Translations under genes and position numbers: made by a program | Shown here: positions 63,942 to 64,000 of the stretch, piece by piece | Position numbering within the stretch: position 1 is the stretch's first letter | How the letters are laid out: each line of letters opens with the position of its first letter | Assembly: GCF_001314325.1 (NCBI RefSeq) | Contig: NZ_CP009429.1 | Location: forward strand, 1,178,501-1,242,500 | Length of the DNA stretch: 64,000 nt | Origin: Sphingopyxis macrogoltabida | Lineage (GTDB): Bacteria > Pseudomonadota > Alphaproteobacteria > Sphingomonadales > Sphingomonadaceae | Direction of reading: 5' to 3' | Notes under the pieces: model-generated | Database searches by the model: none | Told to the model about the DNA's origin: nothing | What the model saw: the letters and a program-made list of their open reading frames with translations, nothing else

Positions 63942-64000
63942 ATGGATGTGGGCACAAAGCGCGTAATCGAAGGCGCTGTGGCGGGCGCGGCTGCAGGGTT
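63942..64000 (+). CDS. Start of a gene cut by the window end
   Basis: An ATG at 63942 behind GGGAGAG opens a frame (MDVGTKRVIEGAVAGAAAG) that continues beyond the window, 17 nt after the receptor stop. Too short to identify; probably co-transcribed with the receptor. Confidence 0.4.
   Translation, partial: MDVGTKRVIEGAVAGAAAG

Noticed and set aside
63310..63957. 215-codon minus-strand frame
   Set aside because: Antisense shadow of the TonB-dependent receptor.
1..64000. CRISPR arrays, rRNA or tRNA genes
   Set aside because: Looked for regularly spaced repeats and tRNA-like cloverleaf ends; none seen.

Overview
The window is high-GC DNA from an alphaproteobacterium, most likely a sphingomonad. 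The grounds are the gene families, the many ATGA/TGATG-coupled starts, and an alphaproteobacterial-type LexA box (GTTC-N7-GTTC). Most of it reads as the conserved core and cargo of a conjugative element (ICE or plasmid) of the traF-relaxase-traG-trb type. No integrase, replication initiator, tRNA gene, att site or CRISPR array is visible, so ICE and plasmid cannot be told apart.

Layout. (1) 0-8.7 kb, DNA repair and possible defence: a UvrD-like helicase cut by the window edge, coupled to a small protein with a HEPN-like RNxxxH motif; the mutagenesis cassette imuA-imuB-dnaE2 behind a perfect LexA box; a divergent SRAP-family gene. (2) 8.7-20.8 kb, element housekeeping genes (ParB-like, DUF736, DUF932, XRE regulator, a frameshifted DUF2285 gene) interrupted by cargo: a YnfA-like membrane protein, an arsenic operon arsR-arsC-acr3-arsH, a tandem universal stress protein and a SulP transporter. 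(3) 20.8-38.8 kb, the transfer region: HTH, DUF2840, TraF peptidase, DUF736, lytic transglycosylase, a candidate oriT, relaxase, TraG, CopG-like protein, trbBCDEJ-trbK-alt-trbLFGI, DUF2274, a small exclusion-like protein and a LysR regulator. (4) 38.8-47.2 kb, stress and metal cargo: Rap1a-like, PepSY and DUF1259 proteins, a two-component system, and a chromate operon chrB-chrA-SOD(chrC)-ATP-grasp. (5) 47.3-54.0 kb, a defence module on the minus strand: short prokaryotic Argonaute plus SIR2-APAZ (SPARSA type), preceded by two unrecognised genes. The first of these, a candidate D...QxK nuclease, is split by an IS256-family element. Removing the IS and one 8-bp target duplication restores an intact 315-codon frame. 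(6) 54.0-59.2 kb, a mercury operon: merR diverging from merT-merP-merF-flavoprotein-merA. (7) 59.2-64 kb, a second, inverted copy of the same IS with its own target duplication, a truncated serine resolvase, a perfect 28-bp palindrome, and a TonB-dependent receptor behind a Fur-like palindrome.

How it fits together. The transfer genes form one long translationally coupled cluster that would carry the cargo between cells. The cargo handles arsenic, chromate, mercury and oxidative stress, induces mutagenesis after DNA damage, and kills or stalls cells invaded by foreign DNA. A short repeat occurs three times in the same orientation (near 47.34, 53.99 and 59.13 kb), exactly at the edges of the Argonaute module and the mercury module. 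This suggests that these modules were gained or exchanged through that sequence. The second IS copy has inserted into one of these repeats.
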